Source: Helicostylum pulchrum
Lineage: Eukaryota > Mucoromycota > Mucoromycetes > Mucorales > Mucoraceae
Reading direction: 5' to 3'
NCBI GenBank assembly: GCA_025677825.1
Contig: JAIXMO010000016.1
Location: 372,001-436,000, forward strand
DNA length: 64,000 nt
Shown: piece by piece, positions 33,918 through 46,380 of the stretch
Layout of the letters: each line of letters begins with the position of its first letter
How positions within the stretch are numbered: the first letter of the stretch is position 1
Translations under genes and position numbers: made by a program
The notes under the pieces: generated by a model
What the model was told of the DNA's origin: nothing
What the model saw: the letters and a program-made list of their open reading frames with translations, nothing else
Database searches by the model: none

Positions 33918-36546
33918 ATGGTTCAACGTAAGCTTAGTATCGCTTTTTTTTATATAAGCAAAATGCCGTAACATTCTTTTTTTAAAGCTAATGTTAGGAT
34001 ATACCCTGTTCCCTATCTTTCTAAATCTGTCTATGCTCAATTCGAGCAACACCTAAAGTAAATTCTTGTTTAAAAAAAATGAAAAAAAATAAAAAAATAT
34101 TGACATGTGTTTATAGTGATTTAGGTAGAAAATCAAAGACTGAAATTAGATATAATATGTATGAACAGTACTTTGACATTAAAGGCAGATCGCAACAAGC
34201 CTGTGATGACACGTAAGTTTTTTTATTTTATTTTTTTTGACAGTGTACGGAATACTCACCATTACTGCTCCGTAGTGCAAAAAAAATTATGACTTTACTC
34301 TTACCTCAACTTGTAAATTATTTTTTTCAAAAAAAAAGAAGGAAATACTTACCCGTATAACATTATAGAACAAGTTTGTAGACGAAAACAAGTTTGAAGG
34401 TACGTTTGAAGACTTGGAAAGTATGTCAAAATCGGTACACATCAGTCCTAGTTCATCTGGATCCGCTGGTAACAACACACCTACGCGTACTATGGTTGGA
34501 CGACCTTTAAACCTTGAAGAAGTAGATAAAAAGCACAATCGATCCAGAGAATCAACCACCGGTTCAACTGAAGCCATCGCCGCGCCCACAACCCCCAACG
34601 CTGCTACCCCAACCACCCCCACCGCTGCCGCACCAGAACGTGAAGCCTATTACCGATACGAAACAGAAAGTGACGAACCAGATGATAGTGACGAAGAATA
34701 CGTTGAAACATTTACATTTGCCAAGAACATTGCCAACCCTAAAGATGTCTTGACGGGACCACCTTCCAACAACAGTAAACCGCCTGATTATTTACGCATC
34801 ATTGGTAACGATACTGAGACCGAGTGCAGTTTACAAGGCAGAAGTATCAAGATTGTGGGTACCTGTGAAGAATCAATTAAGGAAGCTGCAGACCGATTTC
34901 GTAATTTACAGACCACCTTTAAGCGTAGAAAAAGACCTACAAACATTGTACCTTGTGTTCATTATCCTACCGAGTCACCTCGATTCGGTTTATACTTTTG
35001 TCCTTTAGAAAGGTACGCACATCAAGATTATGTATATACCGCACCTGGCTCACAACCTCTGTATGTAATGTTACCTGTATTTAAAGATAAAAACGGTCAG
35101 GAGCAAAAGCCAAAGGATCTGTTAACTGCCCCACCTCAAAATCAACCGCCTCAATGGATGTCGCAAAAGAAGCCTGAGCAGGATTTATCGTTGGAAGATA
35201 GGATGAGATTAGCTACATTGGAACATAAAAAGAAGGGGTTCGGTAATGTCAACGCAGGATTGGCACCAGATCAAACACCTTTGTGGGGAGAAAATAAAAA
35301 CTACGTAGTACGTCCAAGTGCCTCTGCAGTCGTTACACCTGTGACACCAACTCCTAGACCGGCTCCTGTAGTACAGAAGAGACCTGAAGAGAATTTTCCT
35401 TCGCTTGGTTCTTCAAGTGCTCCTCCTCCTAGACCTACCATTAAAAAACCTACAAAGAATACAAGAAGAGTGTTACGTGTGGTTTCTCAAAAATCTCCCA
35501 AAGCATCACCATCGCCTGCCCCTCCTCCTCCTGCCATGTCCAATTTAGATATTGTTAGAGAATATAATCTTGGTAATATTAAAACAGCATTAACAGATGG
35601 ATTAAACAGCATACGTGGGTTTAAGGGAACTGTAAAGCTCAACGCTAAACTTGGAAAGGTGCTTTGGACAAACTTGTCTCCCGATATCCAAAAGAAGGTA
35701 TGGGACTTTTACGATGTCAAGGATATCCTTATGGAGGGACATAAAGTATTACCTCGGTTTAACAACGTTACGACACAATCTGAAGAAGTGATTGCGAGTA
35801 TGTCGGACTTCTTACCTGACCCTTATAGTCGCTCTGCTTACTTTGAAATGTACGCTGACGCACGTAACCAACCGACTGTTGAGTACGGCCCCGTTGTGAT
35901 GTATATGAGTCAAGGCGTAGTTGAATTGAAAAAAGTAGTGACGAATACGACCAAGGTGACAGAGATCGATTGGGTATCATTGGATAGAAAATTTGACTTT
36001 CAACTTTTGCTCAAGACGGAACAAACGACTCGAACAGATGTTAAGCCTTACACGACGTTTATTAAAAAGGTGGCGGTGTGTCCCAATACAAGACAGATTA
36101 CGTTTGAGAATGTACCTGATTTCTTGCAAATGAAGAGTATCTTGTTGAAGCAGACAACAAAGTACAGAATTCATTTCCCGTTTGTGATAGAGATTACGAG
36201 AGTTGAAAAAATTCCTCTTAGCAAACAGAAACTTAGTAATTATGGTATTGCAAAGATCCAAGGAGATACTGGTAAAGGACAAGTTTGGTATGATTTAGAG
36301 GTAATGTATTTTTGATTTGTGTGTGTGTGTGTGTGTGTGTGTGCTAATTAAGGTTTTATGTGGTGATAGGTTTACTATTCTACGCATGATGGGATCTTTA
36401 AATCCAATCATGATTTGCCCGTTGGTAAACTTGCTTCTTGGACAGTGGAAGATGTACTTGGAAGTGATAATGATGCTTCTGTTGCATTAGTTGAATATAT
36501 TCGTTGTTTACTTTTATTTGTTGAAAAGTGTGAAGCAGCAGTTTAA
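33918..36546 (+). CDS. KH-like RNA-binding protein, function unknown
   Basis: Six exons: 33918-33927, 33988-34057, 34117-34212, 34276-34312, 34369-36300, 36370-36546. They join in frame to 773 aa. The N-terminal segment (VRIYPVPYLSKSVYAQF, then YFDIKGRSQQACDDTAKKIM, then TLLLPQLNKFVDENKF) has KH-like character, as does DYLRIIGNDTETECSLQGRS then IKIVGTCEESIKEA further on. A low-complexity Thr/Pro/Ala stretch lies between. The C-terminal ~270 residues form a conserved-looking domain I cannot name. The 10-nt first exon and 37-nt fourth exon were chosen because they alone keep the frame and produce KH-like text. A (GT)n run fills the last intron. It is convergent with the dysferlin-domain gene (85 bp gap). 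RNA binding is inference. Confidence 0.7.
36319..36343. repeat. (GT)n microsatellite in last intron of the KH-like gene
   Basis: An uninterrupted GT run of about 12 units just downstream of the 5' splice site at 36,301. It could affect splicing of this short intron. Confidence 0.85.
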
Positions 36547-36631
36547 GGGGGAGAAAGGGAATTAAACTGGTATTACTTTATTAATAAAAAAAAGGGAAAA
36601 GGAATGTATAATAATAATAAAAAAGAATGCT

Positions 36632-37782
36632 TTATGAAATAATATTTAAAATGGTTTGTCTGTCACGGTAAAATCGTAGAGATTGAATTGCTTTAATTTC
36701 TGTTTCGTTTAGATTAACTTGTTTGGTATCTGAATTGTATTTTTTTTCAAGGAATTGTGATAGGAATTTACACTTTGAACTTTCAAAATCAAATAACTTT
36801 ACAAATTCATCGACCTACAAAAGTATATTTTTTAGTAAAAAAAAAAAGCTATTAAAAGAAAAACTAGCCTAACCTTTTCGAATAATCGTAAATTATCATG
36901 GTAAGAATTAAACACTAACAAGCGTTCTCTATCCAATCTACATTTTTTCAATCGATGTAATAAATTATCTTGAATGAATGAATCTTCGACATTAATTAAA
37001 TTTGTTTTCGCCATTCTTGATGGTTCTATTGTCGGTTGATTTATTGTTAAAACTGCTTGTATTGATCTACGCCTTATTCGGATCCATCTTCTTCTCCTCA
37101 CAAAAGATCGAAAATGTTTATAGTTACCTAATTCGAAAAACAGTTGTCAATATTCACTCGTCACAAAATATATATGTAAATATCCTTGTATTACCATGCC
37201 AAACAGCTCCATGAAACTTTAAGGCATACTGCCAACCTGCTTCATCTACATCGTCTGTCATATCAATCATCCAGTCTTTACTTACCCACTCCCACACTGG
37301 ATCTGGTAATTGATAATCTGTTATGTTCATTGGAGTGAATCTAAACAATAAGGTAATATAAGTCCCACGTGTGTAATCTATCGATTATTTTTTTTGGGTT
37401 CTTACGACATATTACCATCACACCAAGGATTAGGATCAAACTGTAATAGTCTATAAAATATTTAGAAAAAGTTGAATTGACAATGATTCGTATATGTTTT
37501 CTACTTACGTTTTTGAACTATATCCGACAGTTAAAGAACTATAAAAAGGGTTTTTAATACGATAAATCTAATTGATAAAATAAAAAAAATGTTTTACCCT
37601 CTTTGGCATTCGTATAAAACATCGTAAGCGAGTTCTTCTTTTGTACGATCATGAGGTGGTAAAGGAGGTAATGTAACAGAGAACTTGTGTTGCTTTGGTC
37701 GAGGTCTGTGAACGAGTTCTTTTAAAGACTTTCTTATCCTAAAATTCCTTTGAGCACTTGAATCGTTTCCTGTCAGCGTCAT
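36632..37782 (-). CDS. Dysferlin-domain (DysF) protein, Spo73/Pex30-like
   Basis: Six exons: 37782-37598, 37538-37509, 37450-37406, 37340-37195, 37127-36874, 36814-36632. They join in frame to 280 aa. The DysF domain (about 60-165) shows the family's tryptophan- and arginine-rich motifs: FDPNPWCDG, PDPVWEWVSKDWMIDMTDD, DEAGWQYALKFHGAVWHG, and FVRRRRWIRIRRR. No membrane segment is visible, so it resembles Spo73-type soluble DysF proteins more than the Pex23/Pex30 peroxins, which have N-terminal helices. The fifth intron has a less common donor (GTTAGG). It faces the RasGEF gene divergently (247 bp). Confidence 0.82.
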
Positions 37783-38029
37783 GTTAAAAAAAAAAAGTGC
37801 GGAATAAATAGAGAGAAAAAAAAGGAAAAAGAAGGGTTTGCGGGATTTTTATATGCTAACTCCATCACTGACGATGTAGCGTGCCTATTTTTGTAAAAGA
37901 ATGAGTACAACGTCACACATGTGTAATAAAAAAAGGTTTATTTGTTTACTTGAGCTTTTTCCTTCTCCTTTTTTTTTTCTTATTCTCTTCCTTTTTTCCT
38001 TTTTTTTCCTTTTTTTTTTATCAGTTAAA

Positions 38030-39635
38030 ATGTTGCATACAGTATTACCTTTAGATACAATAAAGTAAGCTATCCCAAAAAAAAAAGGAACAGTTGAAAT
38101 ACTAATCTATTTTACTAGTAGAAGAAGGTCCAAGTCACTTGATGATTTGATTACAAAAGAATTCAATACGTCACCTATTATCACATTTCAATCATTACCA
38201 AAACGAAGGCATAGTTTATATGCAGAACCAAGAAATAAAGAGTACATACGATTAGCTACGATTTACGGTTGGTATACTAGCAAGTAAGTATTGCGGCACT
38301 TGAAAAAAAAAAGTATATTATATAAATAACCCAATTCCAATGGATGTAGTATGCATGAATCTAATCGACGGTTATTACAAACTTCTCGTTCATTTTCACA
38401 TATACCTTGTACAACAACTCACAAGTTTACAAGAATGTTTAATCGTAGTATTAAACCAAATACAGCGTCTATTGAAAAAATCTTGTTGGATCCACCACCT
38501 CCACCTATCGAAAATGATCCTCATGTATTCGATTTAATTACAAAGGATTCTTCTCATTTTATTCATTACGGAAAATGTGATACAACTGTTACTTCGGCTA
38601 CGCTCGAAAAATTAGTAGAAAAATTAACTCGTGAAATGGGTATGTTTGTATGTATAGCACAACTTATTAAACATAAATAAATAATAAAGCAGTAATTTAT
38701 GTATTTACTTTATTATTAGATAATGACTTTTTAATGGATTTCTTTTTAACTTTTCGTCAATTTACTACACCGATTAAATTATGTAAATTATTAATATTAA
38801 GATTTCGTTGGGCATTATTAGAGGAGAATGATGAACGTCGATTAGTACGGATAAGGTATATATACATACTTTTTTTTTTTTTGTCATTTAGTAATACCCA
38901 GGGAGATTATATTAAATTTTTAATCTGCTCTCTTTTTACGTAGAACATTTGTAGTTATTCGTCATTGGTTAACTCATTATTGGACTTACGATTTTCTTAA
39001 CTCAAGAACACTACGTTTTATGCTATGCACTTTTCTAACTCAATTACAAAACCATCCTGTTATACTTTCTTCCGCTAGGGATGAACGGATCATCAAAAAC
39101 TTGCGTACCGTCTTGAAAAAGCAGCGTAAATTCTATCGTGATTCTTGTTCTAGAAAAGATAGTGGTATCGGTATTGATTCCAATTGTCCTCAACAGGACG
39201 AAAATTGGACTACTAAAGTAAAGAAATCAATTAAAAGAACTGTTTCGATCTCCTCTTCTTCTTCTTCTACATCGTGTGGCTGTAAAGCAAATGTGGATTG
39301 CACGCATCATCATCATACGGTACAACCTCCTTCTTCTTCCCCTTTTGATGCACAACCGCCATCGTCTTCTTCTTTCAATGTGTTTCCTTCATATCGTTTA
39401 TCCATCTTGCCTTACAAGTCAGTGTTGTTAAAGTATCGTTCTGAAGTGATTGCGCAACACTTTTGTATGATTGAACAACATATGCTTCAAAAAATCAGTT
39501 GGGATGAACTGGTAGAGTTAAGGTGGCGTAAACGGTCTTCGCAAAGGCAATCGTTTATTATCGATTTAGAGACAAGCGATGGTGTCGATCAATTGATCGG
39601 TTATTTTAACACTGTAAGTTTTTAAGTTTACTCCT

Positions 39636-39671
<36 letters not shown>

Positions 39672-40452
39672 TTACTTACTATATATATAAAATATATAGA
39701 CGTGCCAATGGGTGGCATCCGAAGTAGTAAGATCCCACCATATGGAAACGCGCGTCAAAGTGATTGAAAAACTGATTCGCGTAGCACTTAAATGCTATCA
39801 CCATCGAAACTACAGCACATTAATGCAAATCCTATTGGGATTACAATTACCTGCAGTGACTCGATTAGAACGTACGTGGCAAAAAGTAGACGGGTGTCAA
39901 TTGGAGCTCTTTAACCAGCTCAAAGAAATGGCTAAACCTTTTCGTAATTGGAAAAATGTACGTGATTGTATGACAAAGGCAACGGAAGAAGTAGCAGAAT
40001 CATTTGCGGTAGAGACTATTTTAACAAATAGTTTGAAACAATCTGATCATCAGAGTACAGGGTGCATACCTTTTTTGGGCTTGTATTTGTCGGATTTGGT
40101 GTTTGTGGCAGAGTTGCCGACGTTTATTGATGCGGGTGTGGTAGATGAAGAAGATGAAGAGCAGGAGGATAAAGAGTTGTGTGAACGGCTTAGTAATCAT
40201 TTAGTTAACTTTAACAAATTTAGGATCACTGGTAAGCTATATTTTTTTTTCTTTTAAAAAGTATATATTTGCTGTAACTAATTTCTTTATTTTTTATTAG
40301 CTTCGGTTGTCAAACACGTACTTGCATTTCAAGTGTTATCAAGAGCTTATAAATTTAAAACACAAACAGCTCTTTATGAACAACTACAATCCATGTCTTT
40401 ATTAGATAATTCTCAAATAAGAAAAGCCAGTTTTTTATGTGAACAAGAGTAA
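38030..40452 (+). CDS. Ras guanine nucleotide exchange factor (CDC25 family)
   Basis: Seven exons: 38030-38064, 38119-38283, 38350-38639, 38720-38855, 38944-39613, 39700-40231, 40301-40452. They join in frame to 659 aa. The RasGEF N-terminal (REM) domain includes DNDFLMDFFLTFRQFTTP and FVVIRHWLTHYW. The catalytic CDC25-homology domain begins near residue 380 (RSEVIAQHFCMIEQHMLQKI) and includes RVKVIEKLIRVALKCYHHRN, LQLPAVTRLERTW and CIPFLGLYLSDLVF. It promotes GDP release from a Ras-family GTPase; which Ras is unknown. The intron before exon 6 holds an unusually long A-run (about 39,640-39,667). The linker between the two domains is Ser/His/Pro-rich. Its stop lies 11 bp from the convergent COA4 stop. 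Confidence 0.93.
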
Positions 40453-40463
40453 ATAATAAAAGG

Positions 40464-40706
40464 TTAAGAAGAGTTTGAAGAAGCAGATAGTTCTTGGCTG
40501 CCTGCGTTCTTCTTATTTCTTGTAAAACAATCTCGAAACGCCTTCATTTCTTTTGTACATTGTCGCCAGTCTTTTGTATCATAAAAACAAAGTTGTAGCG
40601 TTTCGTTTTCTTTAAAACAACCTGTTCTTTCTATACGCTCATTGTAAGGGTCATCGTCTTCTTCTTCTTCTTCTTCATGTACTTGAATTGGTTTGGTTGT
40701 ATTCAT
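40464..40706 (-). CDS. COA4: COA4-like twin CX9C protein (cytochrome c oxidase assembly)
   Basis: An 80-aa single-exon protein. The CHCH pair is C30-x9-C40 and C50-x9-C60 (CFKENETLQLC and CTKEMKAFRDC), preceded by an acidic stretch and DDDPYNERIERTG. DPYxxRIxxTGC, DWRQC and EMKAFRDC match the COA4/Cmc3 family of mitochondrial intermembrane-space proteins imported through Mia40 and needed for cytochrome c oxidase assembly. No presequence, as expected for this class. The gene is divergent from CPSF2 (151 bp between starts), implying a shared promoter region. Confidence 0.88.
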   Translation of the reverse strand: MNTTKPIQVHEEEEEEDDDPYNERIERTGCFKENETLQLCFYDTKDWRQCTKEMKAFRDCFTRNKKNAGSQELSASSNSS

Positions 40707-40857
40707 TGTTGAGTTTTTTTCTTCTTTTCCTGCAAGGGAGTTTCTAGTTTAAATATTTTATATTTTGTGACCACGCACCGATTAAATATATTTTTTTAGA
40801 AAAAAAAAGCTTTTTTTTTTTTTATAACCCTATCTTCTTTTCTTTTGTGTATAACAA

Positions 40858-43659
40858 ATGACAAGTTATATTAAATTTACACCCATTTCAGGTGCCAAAA
40901 ATGAAGATCCACTTTGTTATTTATTAGAAATTGATGAAGCAAAGATATTGCTTGATTGTGGATGGTCCGATAACTTTGATGAACAAGATCTTGCAAACTT
41001 GAAAAAGTAATAAAGAAAAAAAAACGAAGAGAAAACCCCTATTACTTTTTTTTCTTTCTTTCTAACGTGTGTTTTTAATAGGATTGCAAAACAAGTAGAT
41101 GCAGTACTTATTTCTCATTGTGATTTACCTCATTTAGGTGCTTACCCTTACGCACGTAGTCATTTAGGATTAACGTGTCCTGTTTATTCAACTATCCCCA
41201 TTGTCAATATGGGAAGAATTTGCATGTACGACATTTATCAATCAAAGACCAACGAACTTGAATTCAAAACTTTTTCTTTAGAGGACGTGGATAATTCGTT
41301 TGATAAGATTACTTCACTTCGATATTCTCAACCTACTGCTTTAACCGGTAAAAAGAACATAACAAACAGCAATAATAATAAAAAGGAATGCTAATTTGGC
41401 GTTTTTTTTTTAAAAAAAAAGGTAACTGTCAAGGTATTACAATCACTGCATATGCTGCTGCTCACACTATTGGTGGTACGATTTGGAAAATTAAACAAGA
41501 TACGGATGAGATTGTTTATGCTGTTGATTTCAATCATCGAAAAGAACTGTAAGTAACTCTTTTTTTTTTCTGTTTTTATGCGTATACTGAGATGCGTGAA
41601 TATTTTATAGTCATTTAGATGGAACAGTATTACATTCTGGTGGTGTTGTATTAGACGCATTAACCCGTCCTTCATTACTTATTACCGACGCTTACAACTC
41701 GAAAGTGATCCATCCAGCTCGTAAAGATAGATATGCTGCCATGTTTGGTAAAGTAGGAAATCGATTTACGAAATCAAAAAAAAAAAAAAAAGACACCAGT
41801 ATACTAATTTTTAAAGCCGAAAATAGATACTATGATGGAAACACTTAATAACGGTGGATCAGTACTCTTACCAACAGATTCAACAGCTCGTGTTTTAGAA
41901 TTATCTAATTTACTTGAACAACATTGGTCGCAAAACCAAATCAGTTACCCATTAATTATGTTGACGTACACTAGTTTTCGTATGGCTTATTTTGCCAAAG
42001 TGATGTTGGAATGGATGGGAGAAGATCTCAACAAGAATTTCTCTCAGCGCGAGTTACCTTATGAATTCAAGTATATGCGATTATGTCATAAATTAGCTGA
42101 TCTCGATAATTATCCAGGTCCCAAAGTCGTGATTGCTAGTAACGATAGTTTAGAAACCGGCTTTTCGAGAGAACTGTTTGTACGTTGGATGGCAATGGAT
42201 ACTGAGCATAAGAACACATTGATTTTAACAGATCGATCGGGCCCCGATACATTGGCTCGTCGTCTTTTCGATGATTGGGATAAGCAAACAGAATCAATTG
42301 CAATGGATGTTGTTGTTCAGAATAACCGTACGAAATTACCTGTAAAGCCTGCAATTGACTATGAGACCACTATGGATTTAAAAGTATATAAGCGCGTGCC
42401 GTTAGAAGGAGCAGAGTTACAAGAATTCGAGGCCGCTCAGCGTGCAAAATCAGAAAGAGATGCTGCGCAGGCTGCTATGATCGCTAGAAGTAAAACCATT
42501 ATGGAAGATGATGAATCGGATTCTTCCGATATTGATGATGGAGATGAGAATATGGAAGACTTGTTGACAAAACAATTCGATTTGTATGTACGTGATACCG
42601 GTAAATCAGGTGGTTTCTTTAAACAAGCTCAAAGTTATCGCATGTTTCCTTATTTAGAAAAACGTAAAAAGATTGATGATTATGGTGAAGCCATTCAGGT
42701 AGAACATTATATGAAGGCTTCTGACTTTGAACGTATTGAACAAGAAAAGAAGAGTTTAGGTGATGGAGCCAATTTTGGAAAAGAAGATGTAAGTTTTTTT
42801 TTTTTCTTTTTTGAGGGAGGTTATATATATTTATGTTTTTTTTTACATGTGTATAGGAAATGCAGGTGGATATCGACGAGCACTTGTTTCTTGGTAGAGA
42901 TGATACACCTACTAAATATACCTCAAGTGATGAAACGTTACAAATCAAGTGCCATTTACGTTATGTGGATTTGGAAGGTCTCTCTGATGGTAGATCCATA
43001 AAGACCATTTTACCTCAAATCGCACCTAGAAAATTGATTATTGTGCACGGTTCTGAAGATTCAACTGAAGATTTATCAACTGCAGTACAAGGCATTGATC
43101 ACTTTACAAAAGAGATCTTTACTCCTTCTGTTGGAGAAGTACTTAACGTGTCTGCCGCTACAAATATTTATAGAGTTAAATTAACTGACAGTATGGCTAG
43201 TTCACTTCGATTTTCCAAGGTAAAAGTGAGAGAGAAAGTAATTTGTATAGATACTAATGCAAAATTAATAGTTGGATGATTACGAATTGGCTCGTGTGGT
43301 AGGTCGTATTCACTTTCCCGATGATTCTACTACACCTTCATTAGACGTTGCAATGACAGAAGACCCTACCAAGGTAGAACCTTCCATCTTTGTAGGTGAT
43401 GTACGTTTATCCGAATTTAAAAAGGTATTGCAATCTGAAGGAATTCAAGCTGAATTCAAAGGTGAGGGTATTCTGGTGTGTAACGATCATGTCGCTGTTC
43501 GAAAGGTAAAAAGGAAATAAGTCTAAAAAAATAATCTTTTTTAACTAAACTATTTGATTTGTGTAGACGGGAACTGGACAACTATTAGTAGAAGGTGTTT
43601 TATCTGAGGATTATTACAAGATTCGTTCATTATTATATTCCCAACATGCCATTTTGTAA
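40858..43659 (+). CDS. CFT2: CPSF2/Cft2 (CPSF100) mRNA 3'-end processing subunit
   Basis: Eight exons: 40858-41006, 41082-41347, 41422-41548, 41611-41747, 41827-42788, 42857-43219, 43272-43505, 43567-43659. They join in frame to 776 aa. The metallo-beta-lactamase fold is seen in [25 protein letters not shown] and [11 protein letters not shown]. The beta-CASP region contains [34 protein letters not shown] and [18 protein letters not shown]. The usual HxHxDH zinc motif is SHCDLPH here, so, as in other CPSF100 proteins, it should be catalytically inactive and act with CPSF73. A predicted acidic insert lies around [17 protein letters not shown]. The exon 5 acceptor was chosen at 41,826 to keep the frame. 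Confidence 0.93.
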
Positions 43660-43818
43660 ATAAATATCTTTTTTTTAAGAAAAAAATTATTATTGTGGGC
43701 TTGGGTTCATCAAAGCCCTATAGAGTCATATGCTTTACATATAAAGTAGTAGCCGTTCTTTTATTATTCTTTTTCTTTCTTTCTTTTTTTTAAAAAAAAT
43801 AAAAATAATAAAGAATTT

Positions 43819-44364
43819 ATGCCGCAAAATAAATTTTATAAATATGATGATAGTTCCAGTGTATCAAAGATGCCGCTAGTACAGAGTCGATTTGAGGAAC
43901 ACACTATGTATCCTATTTCAATACAAGATTCTATTTCTGAAAGCAATTCCACCACCAAGCCTACTCGGATACGAAAATGGTGTGGTATACTTGCAAGCCT
44001 ATCGCTTGTATTTGGTATTTCACTGATGGTATGTTCCATTATATTTAAATTTCAAATGAAAGGTCATATCACTGAAGCCATGGAACAAGACTGTCCTTAC
44101 AGTTGCGTAACTGCGTGTTATGGCGGTATGCCGTTCGATCGTGATACCGAGTTATGTGATAGTGATTTTCGATCCAGTTGTATGCTTCAGTGTGAGTCGG
44201 TAGGTATGAAGAAGGCTCGTATGTACTCCATCTTATTTTTGGCATTCGTTTCGGCTGGAGGCTTGTTGGTGGTGGTACAGGTTATTCATGGCTTTGTTGG
44301 ATATTGTTGTTACAGTCACACTCTGTATAAAAAAGAAAAGATCAATCAAGTGATACCATTGTAA
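43819..44364 (+). CDS. Two-TM protein with cysteine-rich loop, hypothetical (181 aa)
   Basis: A single-exon gene 159 bp after CPSF2 on the same strand. Two membrane segments are visible at about 57-76 (ILASLSLVFGISLMVCSIIF) and 135-160 (MYSILFLAFVSAGGLLVVVQ). The loop between them carries seven cysteines (DCPYSCVTACYGG, LCDSDF, SSCMLQCESVG), suggesting disulfides in a lumenal or extracellular loop. The N-terminal 55 residues are polar and the C-terminus is short and basic. I do not recognise the family. The spacing of features recalls half of a tetraspan protein, but this is only a resemblance. Confidence 0.7.
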   Translation: MPQNKFYKYDDSSSVSKMPLVQSRFEEHTMYPISIQDSISESNSTTKPTRIRKWCGILASLSLVFGISLMVCSIIFKFQMKGHITEAMEQDCPYSCVTACYGGMPFDRDTELCDSDFRSSCMLQCESVGMKKARMYSILFLAFVSAGGLLVVVQVIHGFVGYCCYSHTLYKKEKINQVIPL

Positions 44365-46272
44365 TATTTGTTTTTGTAAAGTTTTGCTTATAGTGACGGT
44401 TTTTATGCTGCTAATAAAGTCAGAAAGGTTTCTAAAAAAAAGAGAGGGTCGATTTTTAAAAGTCATTTAAGTTAGCTTGCTTCCTGTCCAGCAGATGCAG
44501 CACAATACCTTTATTCAAGTCCTGAATAAATTCATAAGTGGTTAGTTATGAATTTTACAAAATATGCTGATGTAGATCAAAAAAGATAAATAATTATAAA
44601 GTAATTTACCCTAATTTATTTAAGACATGTTTATTTAATTTACGAAGATAGTGTATTAAAGCATCTAGTCCGCAAAAGTATAGTATCAATGTTATTCATA
44701 AACAAAGGGATAATAATCAAACTGATAGGGAGTGGATAACGAAACGAATCTTATTACAAAGTAATTATGTGTCATTTTAATACATTGCTCTGTAATATTT
44801 TGATAGAACTTGAAATGGTTCTAATGTTTAGAGAAAGATATACGGCATATTTTTTTCACGCTAGTTCAAAGTGTTTTGATCCGCCATTTTTTGTCCATTA
44901 TCCTCTTTAAAACATAAATGTTTAAAGCGCGTTTTCTCGCTCAGTTTTGATTATAGCTCTTTCATCTATGAATAAACAGTAGACATTTTTTAAATATCCA
45001 TATGCTGTGCTATAACCAAACATGGTAATAGAAAACTAGATTTTACGTAATCGCGTAAATTTAAAAATCGCGTCCAAAAAAAGTACGTTTTTAATTTTTC
45101 ATCAAGACATACATTTTCAATGTAAACCAGTTACCTAATAATGAACAACTACACCAAGAGATAAATAAAATACAAGTGCCTTTATAAAAAATGAGTTAGC
45201 GGAATATATATATATATATTTTTTTTTTGTATTTAATCACATTATTGTAAGTAGAATATGATAAACAAGAGTCATGATAAAACGGCTAATACGCTCATTA
45301 AAAAAAAGTGCAAAAAGACATATAAAGAAAAAAAAAGATGATTACAGGTTTTAAAAAAAAAGAACAGTTTTATTTAATAAAAAAAAAGGCGAGTTTCTCT
45401 CAGTTCCCAAATATTATTTCAATAACATTTGGTTAACAGGTCTTATCACGAGAAGGTGGAAACTCTTTCAAGGCCCAAAAAATAATGGTGTGCCGGAAGA
45501 AAAACCCCCAACCACCCTCCTCCTCACCCTAATGAGAATTAACAAGAAATTGCTCCTTACTTGGTATGAAGTGTACCCCAAGGCGACAATCCCCAAACAT
45601 ACATCTAAAGCCTTTCAGCCTGTAAACATCACTGAACCGTTCGGCAAGGGGTACTTGAGATCTCATTCACCTCGCATAATTCCCGACTTACGCTACTAGT
45701 CTCCAGCTCTCCTTCATTAAAAGTCAGCCACAGAACTTACTTGAAAAATAGAAGAAGTTGGGTCTAACGATAGTAACGCAAAGCCCTATAAGTGCTGCAG
45801 GGACTTGGAACTTTACGCGTCCCCAAAACCCCCCAAAACATGAGATATCCCGTTTTAAAACACAATTACGGTTCTTGGACTGGCGAGCGTAAGAGCACCC
45901 TATTAGTCGTCTAAACACCCCATATCAAGTTTCAGATGATTGAGATAAGCCCGCACAACCTACATTCGACGGTAATGAAAAGATTCAAATAGTGTCGTAT
46001 ACTTTTCAGAAGAGACATCAGAGGCCGTTCAATAACTTGATAATTTCATGAGAGAAAGAAAGAAGAATAACGAAAAAAAAAAGAAGGGCGTTTTTTTTTT
46101 TATTAACTGTTTGTTTACTTTTTTCGTGGGTAAAAATATAATAGATAAGGCCACCTTCTCACGCACTGTTTTTCCTTTTATTGAACCAAGCCGCCTAAAA
46201 TCCAATCATGGATATCTTTCCTAGAAATCCTTTGTTCTATGGATTTATAAGTTTAGGTGAATTTATTATGTA
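44365..46272. other. Intergenic, gene-poor; contains a GC-richer segment (45,400-46,030)
   Basis: The first kilobase is AT-rich and motif-free. From about 45,400 to 46,030 base composition shifts to higher GC, with C-runs (CCCCCAACCACC, CCCCAAAACCCCCC). Short frames occur on both strands there, but none resembles a known protein. It does not match rRNA sequence I know. It may be a relic of a repeat or transposon. Confidence 0.5.
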
Positions 46273-46380
46273 CAGTGCGTCCACCTTCAATTAGACATTT
46301 TTTTGAAAATATTGGTAAAAAAGTGGTCAATTGATTTTAAAAATCCGACCAATATTTTCCAATTGAGGGTGGACGCACTG
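46273..46380. mobile_element. Tc1/mariner-type MITE, 108 bp, flanked by TA
   Basis: Ends CAGTGCGTCCACCTTCAATT and AATTGAGGGTGGACGCACTG are inverted with one mismatch in 20. A TA dinucleotide lies on each side. A second inverted pair (GAAAATATTGGT and ACCAATATTTTC) lies within. No coding capacity. The terminal sequence resembles the ends of the Tc1/mariner remnants at 22,817 and 52,359. Confidence 0.88.

Noticed and set aside
34244..34271. Alternative 28-nt exon in the KH-like gene
   Set aside because: It keeps the frame, but the exon at 34,276-34,312 gives clearly better KH-like sequence.
45490..45699. 69-codon frame in the GC-richer segment, considered as a gene
   Set aside because: Start, composition and context give no support; the opposite strand is equally open.
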